From assembly GCF_040869045.1 (NCBI RefSeq), contig NC_090319.1:240987832-241051831 (forward strand): a stretch of 64,000 bases of DNA, in the 5' to 3' direction. Below the pieces are notes generated by a model, which worked only from the letters and a program-made list of their open reading frames with translations, was not told the origin of the DNA and did not search any database. Shown in pieces: positions 55,016 to 64,000 of this stretch; position 1 is the first letter of the stretch; every line of letters begins with the position of its first letter. The DNA is from Eurosta solidaginis (Eukaryota > Arthropoda > Insecta > Diptera > Tephritidae). The translations under genes were made by a program, and so were the position numbers.

Positions 55016-55240
55016 TCTTCTTGTAGCGATAAAGACAACCCCGAAGGATTTTATCGATGATGATGGCTCTTTGACGGATATTGGTCTGGTAATAGGAACT
55101 AGGAACTAGTGCGACCATGTCTGGAATGGTTTGACATGACCACATCGAACCATTAAGTCTGTGGATTTTAGTCGCCCCTGACGACAGACATGCCTACCGC
55201 GTGAATATTCTGAGGCCCTCAACCCGATGGGCCCTCGTAC
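55016..55240 (-). mobile_element. SINE-B, copy 3 (internally deleted)
   Basis: Minus strand. The right end carries the head (complement of GATTTTAGTCGCCCCTGACG, ACAGACATGCCTACCGCG at about 55,165-55,203), the left end the tail region (TTGTAGCGATAAAGACAACC, GATGATGGCTCTTTGACGGA). The middle of the element (TATATAGCTTCTCC to CTTGGGGGTGG of copy 2) is missing. Confidence 0.75.
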
Positions 55241-55244
55241 TATC

Positions 55245-55732
55245 TCTCTTCGGCCTCTCCGTGTAGACTGATGTTTAATTAAATTAGTCTCTTCCTTTAG
55301 TAACACTAGTGTTACAAGTCAAATCAAACACTATTTCCCCTCATATCTTGCCTTAATACTATGTACAAACACACCCCAAATTGGCAATTTATACCATTTG
55401 GGCAATTTATTACGTAATTTATCATATAATAAATTGTAATAATAAATTGCCAAAAAAAATGCGTAATAAATTGTTTCAAACTGCAAATGCAACCTTGTAA
55501 ATTGTGTTTATTGAGTAGATTGAAACGTCAGTTACACATGGCTCAAATATATGGTTGGCTCATCTCATCAGCTGATTTTATTTTCTTCATTTCACTGTAG
55601 TAAGGATTGTCAAAAGAAGATGGCAAACTTAAAATGAAACCAAAACATTGAACACATTTTCTTACAAAACAAAAAAATTTCAAAGTTTTATGTTTTCATT
55701 CCATTCCATCGGACTAATACCAACACGCATAT
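55245..55732. other. AT-rich, no gene seen
   Basis: Contains repeated AATTGGCAATTTAT / CAATTTATTACG / AATAAATTGCCAA words at 55,375-55,470, which are mutually inverted and may be the relic of a small palindromic element. Confidence 0.4.
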
Positions 55733-55879
55733 TTTGACCGTCTGAACAAAGTTATGTTGTTGCTATAGAGATGAGCCAACAGCTATCAAATTACTATAGT
55801 GTAATCTATATTGAGTTGTATGAACACCACTCAATTTAAATCGGAATTGCCTCAATTTATTTTTCTGTTTGAACATAGT
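55733..55879 (-). repeat. Dispersed repeat M, copy 2
   Basis: Inverted match to 14,441-14,585 (CTATGTTCAAACAGAAAAAT at the right end, TTTTGACCGTCTGAACAAAG at the left). Confidence 0.75.
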
Positions 55880-56214
55880 CTAATGAAATAATTTAATTTA
55901 TTATATTTTATACATACTCTTTGTTAGCATATGCAGTATGTATACTTAAAACGTTCTAATTGTAAGCCAATCAAATTGCGTTTTCATTAAAATATTTCTC
56001 AGTTTAAAACAGAAAAATGCAGGGACGGAAAATAATAATTATTTTTTTTTTTCGGAGTCGAAAAAGTCCTGGTCAAAATAATGTCCTAGGGAAAATGTTT
56101 GAGTTCCCAGGTATGCCTATAGCAATATTATGTCGAATCATGCATCCCTTTTATTTTTCGAACTTTTTCCATAAAAATCCACATATAAAAGTAGAATCCG
56201 TATTTTTATGTTTT

Positions 56215-56327
56215 GAGTCCGATAGAACTAGTTACACTCGGACTTTTAAAAATAAAAGTCTTGATTTAACTTTTATTTCGGGACTTTTATTTTTAAAAGT
56301 CCGAGTGTAACTAGTTCTATCGGACTC
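56215..56327. repeat. Perfect 46-bp hairpin arms, 21-base loop
   Basis: 56,215-56,260 (GAGTCCGATAGAACTAGTTA .. AATAAAAGTC) is the exact complement of 56,282-56,327. Beyond the arms the similarity continues imperfectly for about 15 bp (TCCGTATTTTTATG against AATAAAAATCCG). The shared ACTTTTATTT words inside suggest a small palindromic element of about 150 bp. In Ubx pre-mRNA it would form a long perfect stem. Confidence 0.9.
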
Positions 56328-57090
56328 AAAAAATAAAAATCCGAAAATAATTTTTCTATTGATCCAAATATATTTAAAGTCCAAAATTAATAGTTTTGCA
56401 AGGAATTATATTATAAAAGGAATAACAGTTTTAGCGCCTGGAAAAATGTCCGCTTTTTTTAACAGTTTAGTAATTTAAGTATTTGAAACAAAGATGCAAA
56501 GTTTGTTCGCCAAAGAAGTTCGCTGTTGTGACAGCAAAATCAACACTCTTTTCTGTCAAAAGCAAGTAGTTGTTGTGCACGATTTAACGAATAAAAGTTG
56601 TTGAAAATTCAAATACAATTTTTGGATCCACAGTTTTTTTTCTCGGTGCGAAAACAAAAAAACCAAATTCAGCATTAAATTTTTAATCCACTTTTTATTT
56701 CGATGTGATTATTCTTAAATATATTTCTGTTCTTTAATTCTTATCTTTAAAATTACCAATCACTATCAGGCGTACTGGACTGTTTCGGTGTTCAAACACC
56801 ACCTATGTGGGCTAAGACTTTTTTGCATTGTATATATTATACGATTAATACTCTCTCGTGAATACCTTATTCGGTAAATTTTATCTTTTAATTTACTTAT
56901 ATTTTGTTTTTATGAAATGAGTTTAAATAAAGTACGCTTAAGAAACTACCAACCGTTCATATTTCTGTCTCTCCTTTTGTAAATTTTAAGTACTCTACAA
57001 TAATATCATTTCCACCAACTTTGTGGATATTTGACATATTAAGTCTTTCAAGTGAGATGATTTGACGTGAAGCGATCTGTATATACATAT
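56328..57090. other. No gene seen
   Basis: AT-rich intronic sequence without recognisable features. Confidence 0.4.
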
Positions 57091-58189
57091 ATATGAGTTG
57101 TTTATTTTGAAAGTGGTATAAGCCCATTTTTTTTATATTCAGATATTTAAGGGGTTGTGTTTGATTTGTTTCAAAAATATTGTTAAGTAGTATTAATTCT
57201 TTTTTTATGGCTGTGTGCCCTTAAACATGCTAGAATATATAACGTAATATGTTTTGTAAACTTTACTATAATAATAAGCTGTGTTTCAGAACCTAAAATG
57301 GACTTAAACCATTTACAAAATTAATAAAATGACTTTTTTGATTGTGAAAAGGAATAAGTCCACTTATTATTAAGAAATTAAATAATAGAAATTGTGAATA
57401 TTTTATCCTTGATGTAGATGAATGTAACAGCTTTAAAATAAATAGGGAAGCTTTTAAGTTAGATACAGATTTTTATTTATGTAATTAAAATAATGTTTTT
57501 AAAAACAAATATTAGTTGATTTATTAAAAAATTGTATTTACATTCATTTATTTATTAAGGATAATATTGAAAATTTTGCCATATTATTTCTCCTCATTTA
57601 GATTATGTGTGAGGTTGTTAAAACATTCATTGCGCATAGGTTGTATATACCTTAGTAACTCCATCATATCCTTATACTTAGGAGTTGAAATGGGACGTGC
57701 ATTTTTGTATAACGGTGTTAATTTTATTTTGTTGAAGTTCCTTGGCCTTCCCCGACAAGGTAATAAATCAGGTATTTTGAACTCTTTGTCCACTTCCATA
57801 GATTCCTTATAAAGCATTTTATAGGGCGGATTTTTTATAAATCGCATCCAACATATCCTTAGCAAATTTACAGGCTCGCCACTAGAGCTTTTTAATCTTT
57901 TATGAATTGCTTCTTCCAGATAATAATTAATAATAATAAATTTTAAATAAATATGAAATAATAAGTTTTATTTCAGTGGACTTAAACCAGTTTCAAACAA
58001 AATTTTTTTTTTTATTTTGTTAGCTTAGTAATTTCCAAGTCCCCAAAATCATAGCGATTTTAATGATACTATACTTTTGTTTTTAATTGTTTATAAAAAA
58101 GAAGATTATATAGGAATGTGATTATTGTTATCATTAACTCCATTTTTTTTTAATGGACTTAAACCACTTTCAAAATAAACGACTCATAT
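57091..58189. mobile_element. Short DNA transposon next to the Ubx exon
   Basis: ATATGAGTTGTTTATTTTGA, AAGTGGTATAAGCCCATT at 57,091 is the inverted match of AATGGACTTAAACCACTTTC, AAAATAAACGACTCATAT ending at 58,189 (about 38 bp, three or four mismatches). Internal AATGGACTTAAACC copies at 57,297-57,310 and about 57,977-57,990 are subterminal repeats. It contains a piece of coding sequence on the minus strand. About 1.1 kb, ends 272 bp before the Ubx exon. Superfamily unknown. Confidence 0.65.
57584..57865 (-). pseudogene. Protein fragment inside that transposon
   Basis: Open frame of 93 residues: CWMRFIKNPPYKMLYKESME, FKIPDLLPCRGRPRNFNKIK and STPKYKDMMELLRYIQPMRN. The pattern (basic RGRP..F..I.L.PLY, then a K-DMM-LL-YI-P helix) recalls the C-terminal end of insect transposon-encoded proteins I have seen without an assigned function. 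It sits between the inverted repeats and is the only coding trace of the element. Not claimed as a functional gene. Confidence 0.45.
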
Positions 58190-58424
58190 GTACATTCGTT
58201 TTCACCTATACAAACCTTTAATTATACTTAATCATAAAAATCGACACTGATGATGGCACAACGCCGAAACCGGTTTGTCTCTAAACCAAATTTGATAAGG
58301 GATTACGGAAAATCGTTCCAATATACATCAACCTTGAATTATAGTTCCCAGTTCTAGATAGAGTTGTAGCTGTTTCTCGCCGTACACGCCTTCGTTTTGT
58401 TTTAGTTACAACGCACCGTTATAG

Positions 58425-58763
<339 letters not shown>

Positions 58764-59748
58764 AACTAGGTTAAAAATATCACAAATTTTTCATTTCATA
58801 TTAATAATAATTATATTGATAATATTGGAAACAATAGCAATGATAGTAAAACAAACAATAAAAGTTTTGATAATTTTAACCATAACTACATAAGTAGATC
58901 ATCAACAAATGCGAGATTAAATTTAGTAGTAAGCCGAACATCACCTTTAACAACACTAAAACAAAAATACACAGCATCGACATCAAATTGCAATAACAAA
59001 ACACTTCAATCATCTGCAATGTTGATGTCTTCGCCGATATCACCATCAGTTTCAACCAACCCCTATCCAAATCCAGTGAATACAAACACCAGTAATTTTA
59101 TTGATAACTTAAGCAACGCAAATATTAAATATAATAGACTACATTTTGTTTTAAGCAGAAATATTTACGAGTACACACCGTTAAGAGGTGAGCACAAGTT
59201 TTATTGAATCGAGCAAACAGAACATACATACACCTTCCATATTCAATTCAATGTCAACATTCTACAGTTAACCCTATAATTTATGTTGATATAAAAATCG
59301 AGCCAGTTTTTCGATTTTATCTTAAGCGCCTAAAGACAAAGGTAAAGGAGAAAGTTTTTTCTGTTCCCCTCTTAAATACCTACGATACTTTTCATGTTGC
59401 ATTAGCTGCATTTAGGCCCACTTACAGAACGACAAGTTATCTTTTGAATTTGAAATATTCTCAAAAATGTATGAGTTTAACCACTCGTGTCAGGTTAATT
59501 CTGAGTTAAAAAGATATTTTTCCGTTCTGCAAGTGGGCATTAGGCTGCACACAGTCCCATCTAAATTGGTCTGTTGATTGTACCTATGGCAAAGAAGGCC
59601 TAGACATATTTGCACCTTTTCAATTGGTTTTGTATAACTTGTAAATTATAAACCCCACTTTAAAACCAATTGTTAACCATTGGCGTATGTTATGGCTAAA
59701 TGTAAAAAGAACCACAAAAACGCATAAAAGGAACTCTCTGAGAACATA

Positions 59749-59754
59749 AATAAA
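59749..59754 (+). terminator. Ubx: Candidate proximal poly(A) signal
   Basis: AATAAA 986 bases after the Ubx stop, followed by another AATAAA at 59,805. T/GT-rich sequence (GATTGTGCG) lies just before the second signal, where a downstream element of the first would be. Confidence 0.45.
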
Positions 59755-60978
59755 CGTGAAGACTAAAAACAAAGAAAATTTGAAATAATTTCAGATTGTG
59801 CGATAATAAAATGCTGACATATAAAGGGATGCTCAAAGTTTCGATTTAATAATATGGCAAATTTTTAATATGCTAATATTAAAAGCGGACTGTGAGTACA
59901 CTTATTTTTTTAAAATGTGTTCTTTCATTAGAATACGTTTAGAGTAGATGAAATGCTGTTTTTTGTTGGGAACACCGTAGTTGATGCAAATGGTTTAAAA
60001 ATCACTCGAATAACGTAATATCAAAATATGATATCAAAAGCCAATCTACTTACATAATGTGCAACCAAGGGTAGTTTAAGCTTACTAATATAATAATGAA
60101 TCCGTTATCTGTATAAAAAGCTACTACAAACTTTATTATTGACATGGTTTTACTAGTATTTGATCCGAAATCTTTTCAGTAAATGCTACCAGATTTTTTC
60201 GAATAGTTCATTTAAACAATTTACATTTTGACCTATGTCTTCAAACTCAGTCACAGAAAAACATTGTTCTTTCATACCTACTCTAGAATTAGTAAATTAT
60301 ATAGCATTGTTAAAATTTTAATATCTTAGTATATATATTTAGCACAAGAGGCATTTATATACCACTTATTCGTCACTTGTGCAAAGATTTCATCTGATCG
60401 TGTCAAGTATTGGGGACAATTCCGTGGTGGTTTCGAAGAAGTTGCGATCACGTAAAGGTGTAAACATAAAATTACTTTTTTTCTCGCCAACGGTAAGTTT
60501 AAGGGATGTAGTAAATAGTACTTAGAAGCTATTTACGATACAATCGCAAAACTGGCTCGATATATGCATATAAGTATTGCTACACTCTTTGAACTCTTTG
60601 AACTTTAGTTCTCCCTTACAAAATGTATCTGCATCGGAAATTTTTGATAGAAATGCCTGCGCTTATTAAGTTAAAAGATGGGAATTACGAGTTGACCGAA
60701 ATAATAATTAGACTTTGTTTGCCTGCCACATTGGTGTTATTGTAAAAGTAGACGGAAAGATATTTTACATTCTTATTCTAATATAGTACATGTGCATGTA
60801 TTTGTTATGAACTCTGTTAATGTGAATTTCCCATTATTATTGCCATTACTTGAGTAAGCAAAATTTTACTTTATATATAGTTTACCTTGTTTTATATATT
60901 TATAAGTGTTGTACTATCAAAACTTTTCTTCAACCAGCTCCAATTATGTGTATAATATATAAATTTGAAGTTTTTGTT

Positions 60979-60984
60979 AATAAA
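60979..60984 (+). terminator. Ubx: Candidate distal poly(A) signal
   Basis: AATAAA in a T-rich context (GTTTTTGTTAATAAAAAAGA), 2.2 kb after the Ubx stop. Another AATAAA is at 61,155-61,160. Confidence 0.35.
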
Positions 60985-61944
60985 AAAGATTAATTAACTA
61001 AATTTAAAAATATATTTGCCTTTTTGTTAAACATTAGCAATTTATAGAAAACGAAACTTAGTTTAACTTTACACTTTTAACCTAAACAAAACAGAAAAAT
61101 TTTGCGTCTCTGGCGGAATTCTATGGTTGATCTTTGAAAAACTGGGCCTAAGCAAATAAATGGTTGTTAACATTTTCTACATATTTACAATCGGCCATTC
61201 TCAGCTAGTAAGAAACATTAACTATTTTCAGATTAAAGATGATCTCGTAATTTTTTTTATGTTAAGTTAATGCGTTTCTCTAAGGATAGTGGCTATTTGA
61301 CCGGAACTCATTTATCCTCTTGTAAAGAATTCAGCAAATCTTTAAATAATAGCAAAAGGAAAAACTTTAAAAATTGAATTTCCTGGCAAATTGAAGTAGC
61401 CTTCTTTTAAAGTATAGGTATACATGTTTATTCGTGCATGCATTAACATACATAGAGAAAAAAAGTACTACAATGGCAAGTACAAAGCCATAAATATTTT
61501 CATATTACTAAATAATTTTCAATTTTTGTGAAAGCCTACAAAATAGGCAGTAAAAAAATTATTACGTTAAGGTGCAATACTTTAAAAGCTTGTACAGATT
61601 TTTAATTATGTTAAATAGAACGGATAAATAACTTCTATGTCTAACTGAAAAAAGACGAAACAGGAAGGATTAATCAAATAAACTTACAGAGTTTGTTTAT
61701 ATTAATCAATGGAAGTTTTGTATTTTATGAAATACCACACAATAATTGAAATAAGAATAGAGACGAAAAACAGATCACATCATTATTTTGGTATAAAATA
61801 TTTTTAGTTTAACGCGGATAGCTTTTAAAATGTTTAACCTAAGCAGATAAGTTATTACATTTCATCACAGCATAAACATATATATATATATATTTATGTC
61901 TAAATCCAGGCATTAGAGCTTATAAAATTATCGATTATTCGGTA
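60985..61944. other. AT-rich, no gene seen
   Basis: May still be 3' UTR if a more distal poly(A) site is used; otherwise intergenic. Confidence 0.4.
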
Positions 61945-63605
61945 GGTAGCCAACAAACATTTAGGTTAGAAAACCATTAGAAGAATCGAATTCTAATATA
62001 CATATTTCTCTAAGGTAGAACGTTAGGGGACGATTTGCGAAACTGTCGTAAATAATAGCATTCTCGACAAAAGGGGACTTCGAGAAAAGGGTTAGAATTC
62101 TAATCGAATACTATCATCAATTTATAATGAGTTTCTAATGAGAATTTTGAAGTGATGCGTAATTAAGTTCAATTATTTAAAATCAGCGAAATTTCCATTG
62201 TTTCATTATATCAAATACCTTTATTTGGTTATAAGCTTATGTATTAAGAATGAACATATTTTTTATAATAAACTAAAACCGTACTTAAAGATTGAGCTCA
62301 GCCTTTGTTTGAAGCACGGATGAGAAAGCGTTTTCTTCATACCATTCAAATAGCACTTCAATAATCTGCTCGTTTTCCTTTTTTTTTTTACTTTTTTTGA
62401 TTCATTTTCACTTACTAATATTTACTATTATAAATAAAAAAAACTTATTTCGCAACTTATAATATTTAAACACAACTTCTCACTATTTGCATTTTCTTTG
62501 TAGAACACTAATGCGGCAGTTACTCACGAACGTACGTACCAAAAACGTGTCAGCTGACACGACCTATCTTATGAGTGTACAATGTAAACGAAAACTCACC
62601 GACGTGCAACGCCCGTACGTACGTAGCCCGGAACGTAGAAATCAAAACAATTTTAATTTTTTTCGTAAGAACGTGTCAGCTGATCGCTCTCTCACTAGAC
62701 AAAGTTGCCTAGTAAACTTGTGTGTGCTAATTTTTGACCGCTTGCAGTTTTATGCAAAAACACCTAATTAAAGTTTGAAAAATTGTGAAAATAATTCGAA
62801 ATAATTATGTAAAAGTGCAGATTATAAATATGTAATCTATTTATATTTATTTAATATTAATGCCAGCCTTTTACAACATCAAAAACTAAATTGGAAAAAG
62901 TTGAGGTTTCCTTAAGCATGCATGCAAACTGGCCCAATGGCAACAGTGCTTATCTGTAAACTATACACACACAAATATGTTATGTACATGTACACAGACG
63001 CACACATTGATTCCTACGGGCTCGAGGGTTCGGTCAAACGTGTTTCGTACGACAAACGTCCGTACGTACGGCACACGTCGTTGGGTAATTGCCGCTTAAG
63101 GATGAGTGATCTTATTGTGCAAATAATTGATAACTGTGACAATAGCCGTGTTTTTTTTTTTACACGCGTATACGTTTCGTTTGCGCGTGAAAAAAACGCC
63201 TATCCTCGCTTAGATAATGCTTAGGAGACCCATCTAGCGGCTGTGGTTAAACAACTAGCTACAGCAACAGGGTGTACCGAAAAGCGGAGACACATCCCTC
63301 TGTTGTATTTCTGTGTATAACATATAGTTGAATCCGTTTTGATAAATAGTAGACGCGCATAGAATAGGTACATGGCATTTAGCAATCCATATAAAGTATA
63401 AGCGTAAACGTATATAGATGAGAAAAAAACACAGCAAATAATCATAACATCGCATTTCTAGTGTTATTCGAAACGTTTCGCAGTCGAATTCTAACCTAGT
63501 TCTCTAACCTAGTTTTCAATCCGAAATGCATTAGAGAACTACATTATAATTCTAATGTAAAATTACAATATTTCTCTAACGTTAGAAACTGTGTTTGCTG
63601 GGTAA
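61945..63605. mobile_element. Possible inverted-repeat element downstream of Ubx
   Basis: GGTAGCCAACAAACATTTAG at 61,945 resembles the complement of TGTGTTTGCTGGGTAAC ending at about 63,606 (CAGCAAACACA). Subterminal words recur on both sides: TAGGTTAGA, CGAATTCTAA, TTTCTCTAA and ACGTTAG. The central part (62,500-63,250) is richer in GC and in CGTACGTAC words than the flanks, as if of different origin. TA flanks the presumed ends. The match is imperfect (about 12 of 16), so this is tentative. Confidence 0.35.
62546..62561. repeat. Perfect 16-bp palindrome CGTGTCAGCTGACACG
   Basis: A related half-site GAACGTGTCAGCTGATC occurs at about 62,668-62,684. Nearby are CGTACGTACC (62,530), CGTACGTACGTA (62,614) and CCGTACGTACGG (63,060-63,071). 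Confidence 0.8.
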
Positions 63606-64000
63606 CAGTAAGCAGTACACGAAAGTATACTAAATCATACATTTTGTTTCTTTAGTAGTTCAAAGTAAAATTTTAAGATGCCAATTTTACAAAAGGCAAA
63701 TAAGAAATGGTTTATATTTTGGAATCCTGAAACTGTCTTAAATAATTCCGAAATAGTCCAGAAATATTCCCTGAACGGTTCCGCTAATATTCTGAGTATC
63801 ATACTCAACTCTACTCCGGACTGATCACAAACTAATACCTAAACTTTACGGAAATCATGTATAAAATATATTCCTGAGATGTTCCCAACACCACTCGATT
63901 TTAGAAATTTTCAGTTTCCCCTAAGTTATCACAAATAACCGAGCAAATAGAGCAAAAAAAAATTGGGTATACGACGTATCATAACCTTACTGCTGTACCA
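63606..64000. other. No gene seen
   Basis: AT-rich sequence to the window edge; nothing recognisable. Confidence 0.4.

Larger units (their letters stand above)
58764..60984 (+). other. Ubx: Ubx 3' UTR, with candidate poly(A) signals
   Basis: Downstream of the stop the sequence is AT-rich without a credible gene. AATAAA occurs at 59,749-59,754 and 59,805-59,810 (about 1 kb after the stop) and at 60,979-60,984 (about 2.2 kb). Known: Drosophila Ubx uses at least two poly(A) sites, the distal one favoured in the nervous system. Two spaced candidate clusters fit that, but the true ends need transcript data. A run of AATAAT-type sequence lies at 58,800-58,870. Confidence 0.6.

Noticed and set aside
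58247..58280. CTGATGA TGGC..GCC GAAA, the core pattern of a hammerhead ribozyme, 200 bp before the Ubx exon
   Set aside because: Stem II would be only three pairs, and neither a stem I nor a correctly placed cleavage site after stem III can be found.
59204..59509. 101-residue open frame downstream of Ubx
   Set aside because: It lies in the Ubx 3' UTR, has no motif and its codon use is AT-driven.
63168..63174. GTATACG, a possible miR-iab-4 seed match (another at 63,968)
   Set aside because: It lies 4.4 kb past the Ubx stop, beyond the candidate poly(A) signals, and a 7-mer of this kind is expected by chance.

Overview
The window comes from a higher fly (Cyclorrhapha), most probably a tephritid fruit fly. 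Two things support this. The plus strand carries the last coding exon of the Hox gene Ultrabithorax (Ubx) at 58,462-58,763, with a homeodomain that reads as the fly Ubx sequence. The rest is filled with repeat families that I associate, from memory, with tephritid genomes: two tRNA-like SINE families, a long element with 130-bp tandem monomers, RNase H-bearing LINEs with a TAACC tail, hAT elements and a BEL/Pao element. Species cannot be fixed from sequence alone. Ubx is the only host gene I can support.

Layout. 1-4,370: a SINE, then a 5'-truncated LINE split by an inverted-repeat element. 5,530-6,000: an RTE-like LINE remnant and a SINE. 8,090-12,390: a foldback-like element with a G-rich minisatellite core and a minus-strand LINE in its left arm. 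13,387-14,425: a hAT copy carrying a LINE fragment. 17,940-25,350: a long repeat (family A) whose 130-bp array is split by a BEL/Pao element with near-identical LTRs. 25,551-27,555: an intron-containing uncharacterised reading frame interrupted by a palindromic element. 28,195-29,260: an RTE-like reverse transcriptase. 32,080-41,480: SINEs, a second family A copy, a piggyBac-like MITE and LINE pieces. 42,240-55,240: the densest nest, with one decayed hAT (44,305-52,065) containing a second hAT (which contains a MITE) and a third family A copy, followed by rearranged LINE pieces and two SINEs. 56,200-58,190: a hairpin and a short DNA transposon. 58,462-58,763: the Ubx exon, followed by its 3' UTR. 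61,945-63,605: a possible inverted-repeat element.

How it fits together. Everything left of 58,462 on the plus strand is most simply the last intron of Ubx, which is known to be very large in flies and to hold enhancers. Here it has been a sink for at least four levels of nested insertions. The order of several events can be read from target-site duplications and split reading frames: hAT before nested hAT before MITE; foldback element before LINE; 130-bp array before BEL/Pao; LINE before SINE. Almost every transposon reading frame is broken. The BEL/Pao copy looks youngest, because its LTRs differ at only a handful of sites apart from one 147-bp insertion.

Limits. Family names rest on motifs and remembered consensus sequences, not on searches. 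Element ends are approximate unless a duplication or terminal repeat is stated. Large AT-rich stretches between elements contain nothing I can name, although Ubx enhancers could lie there unseen.
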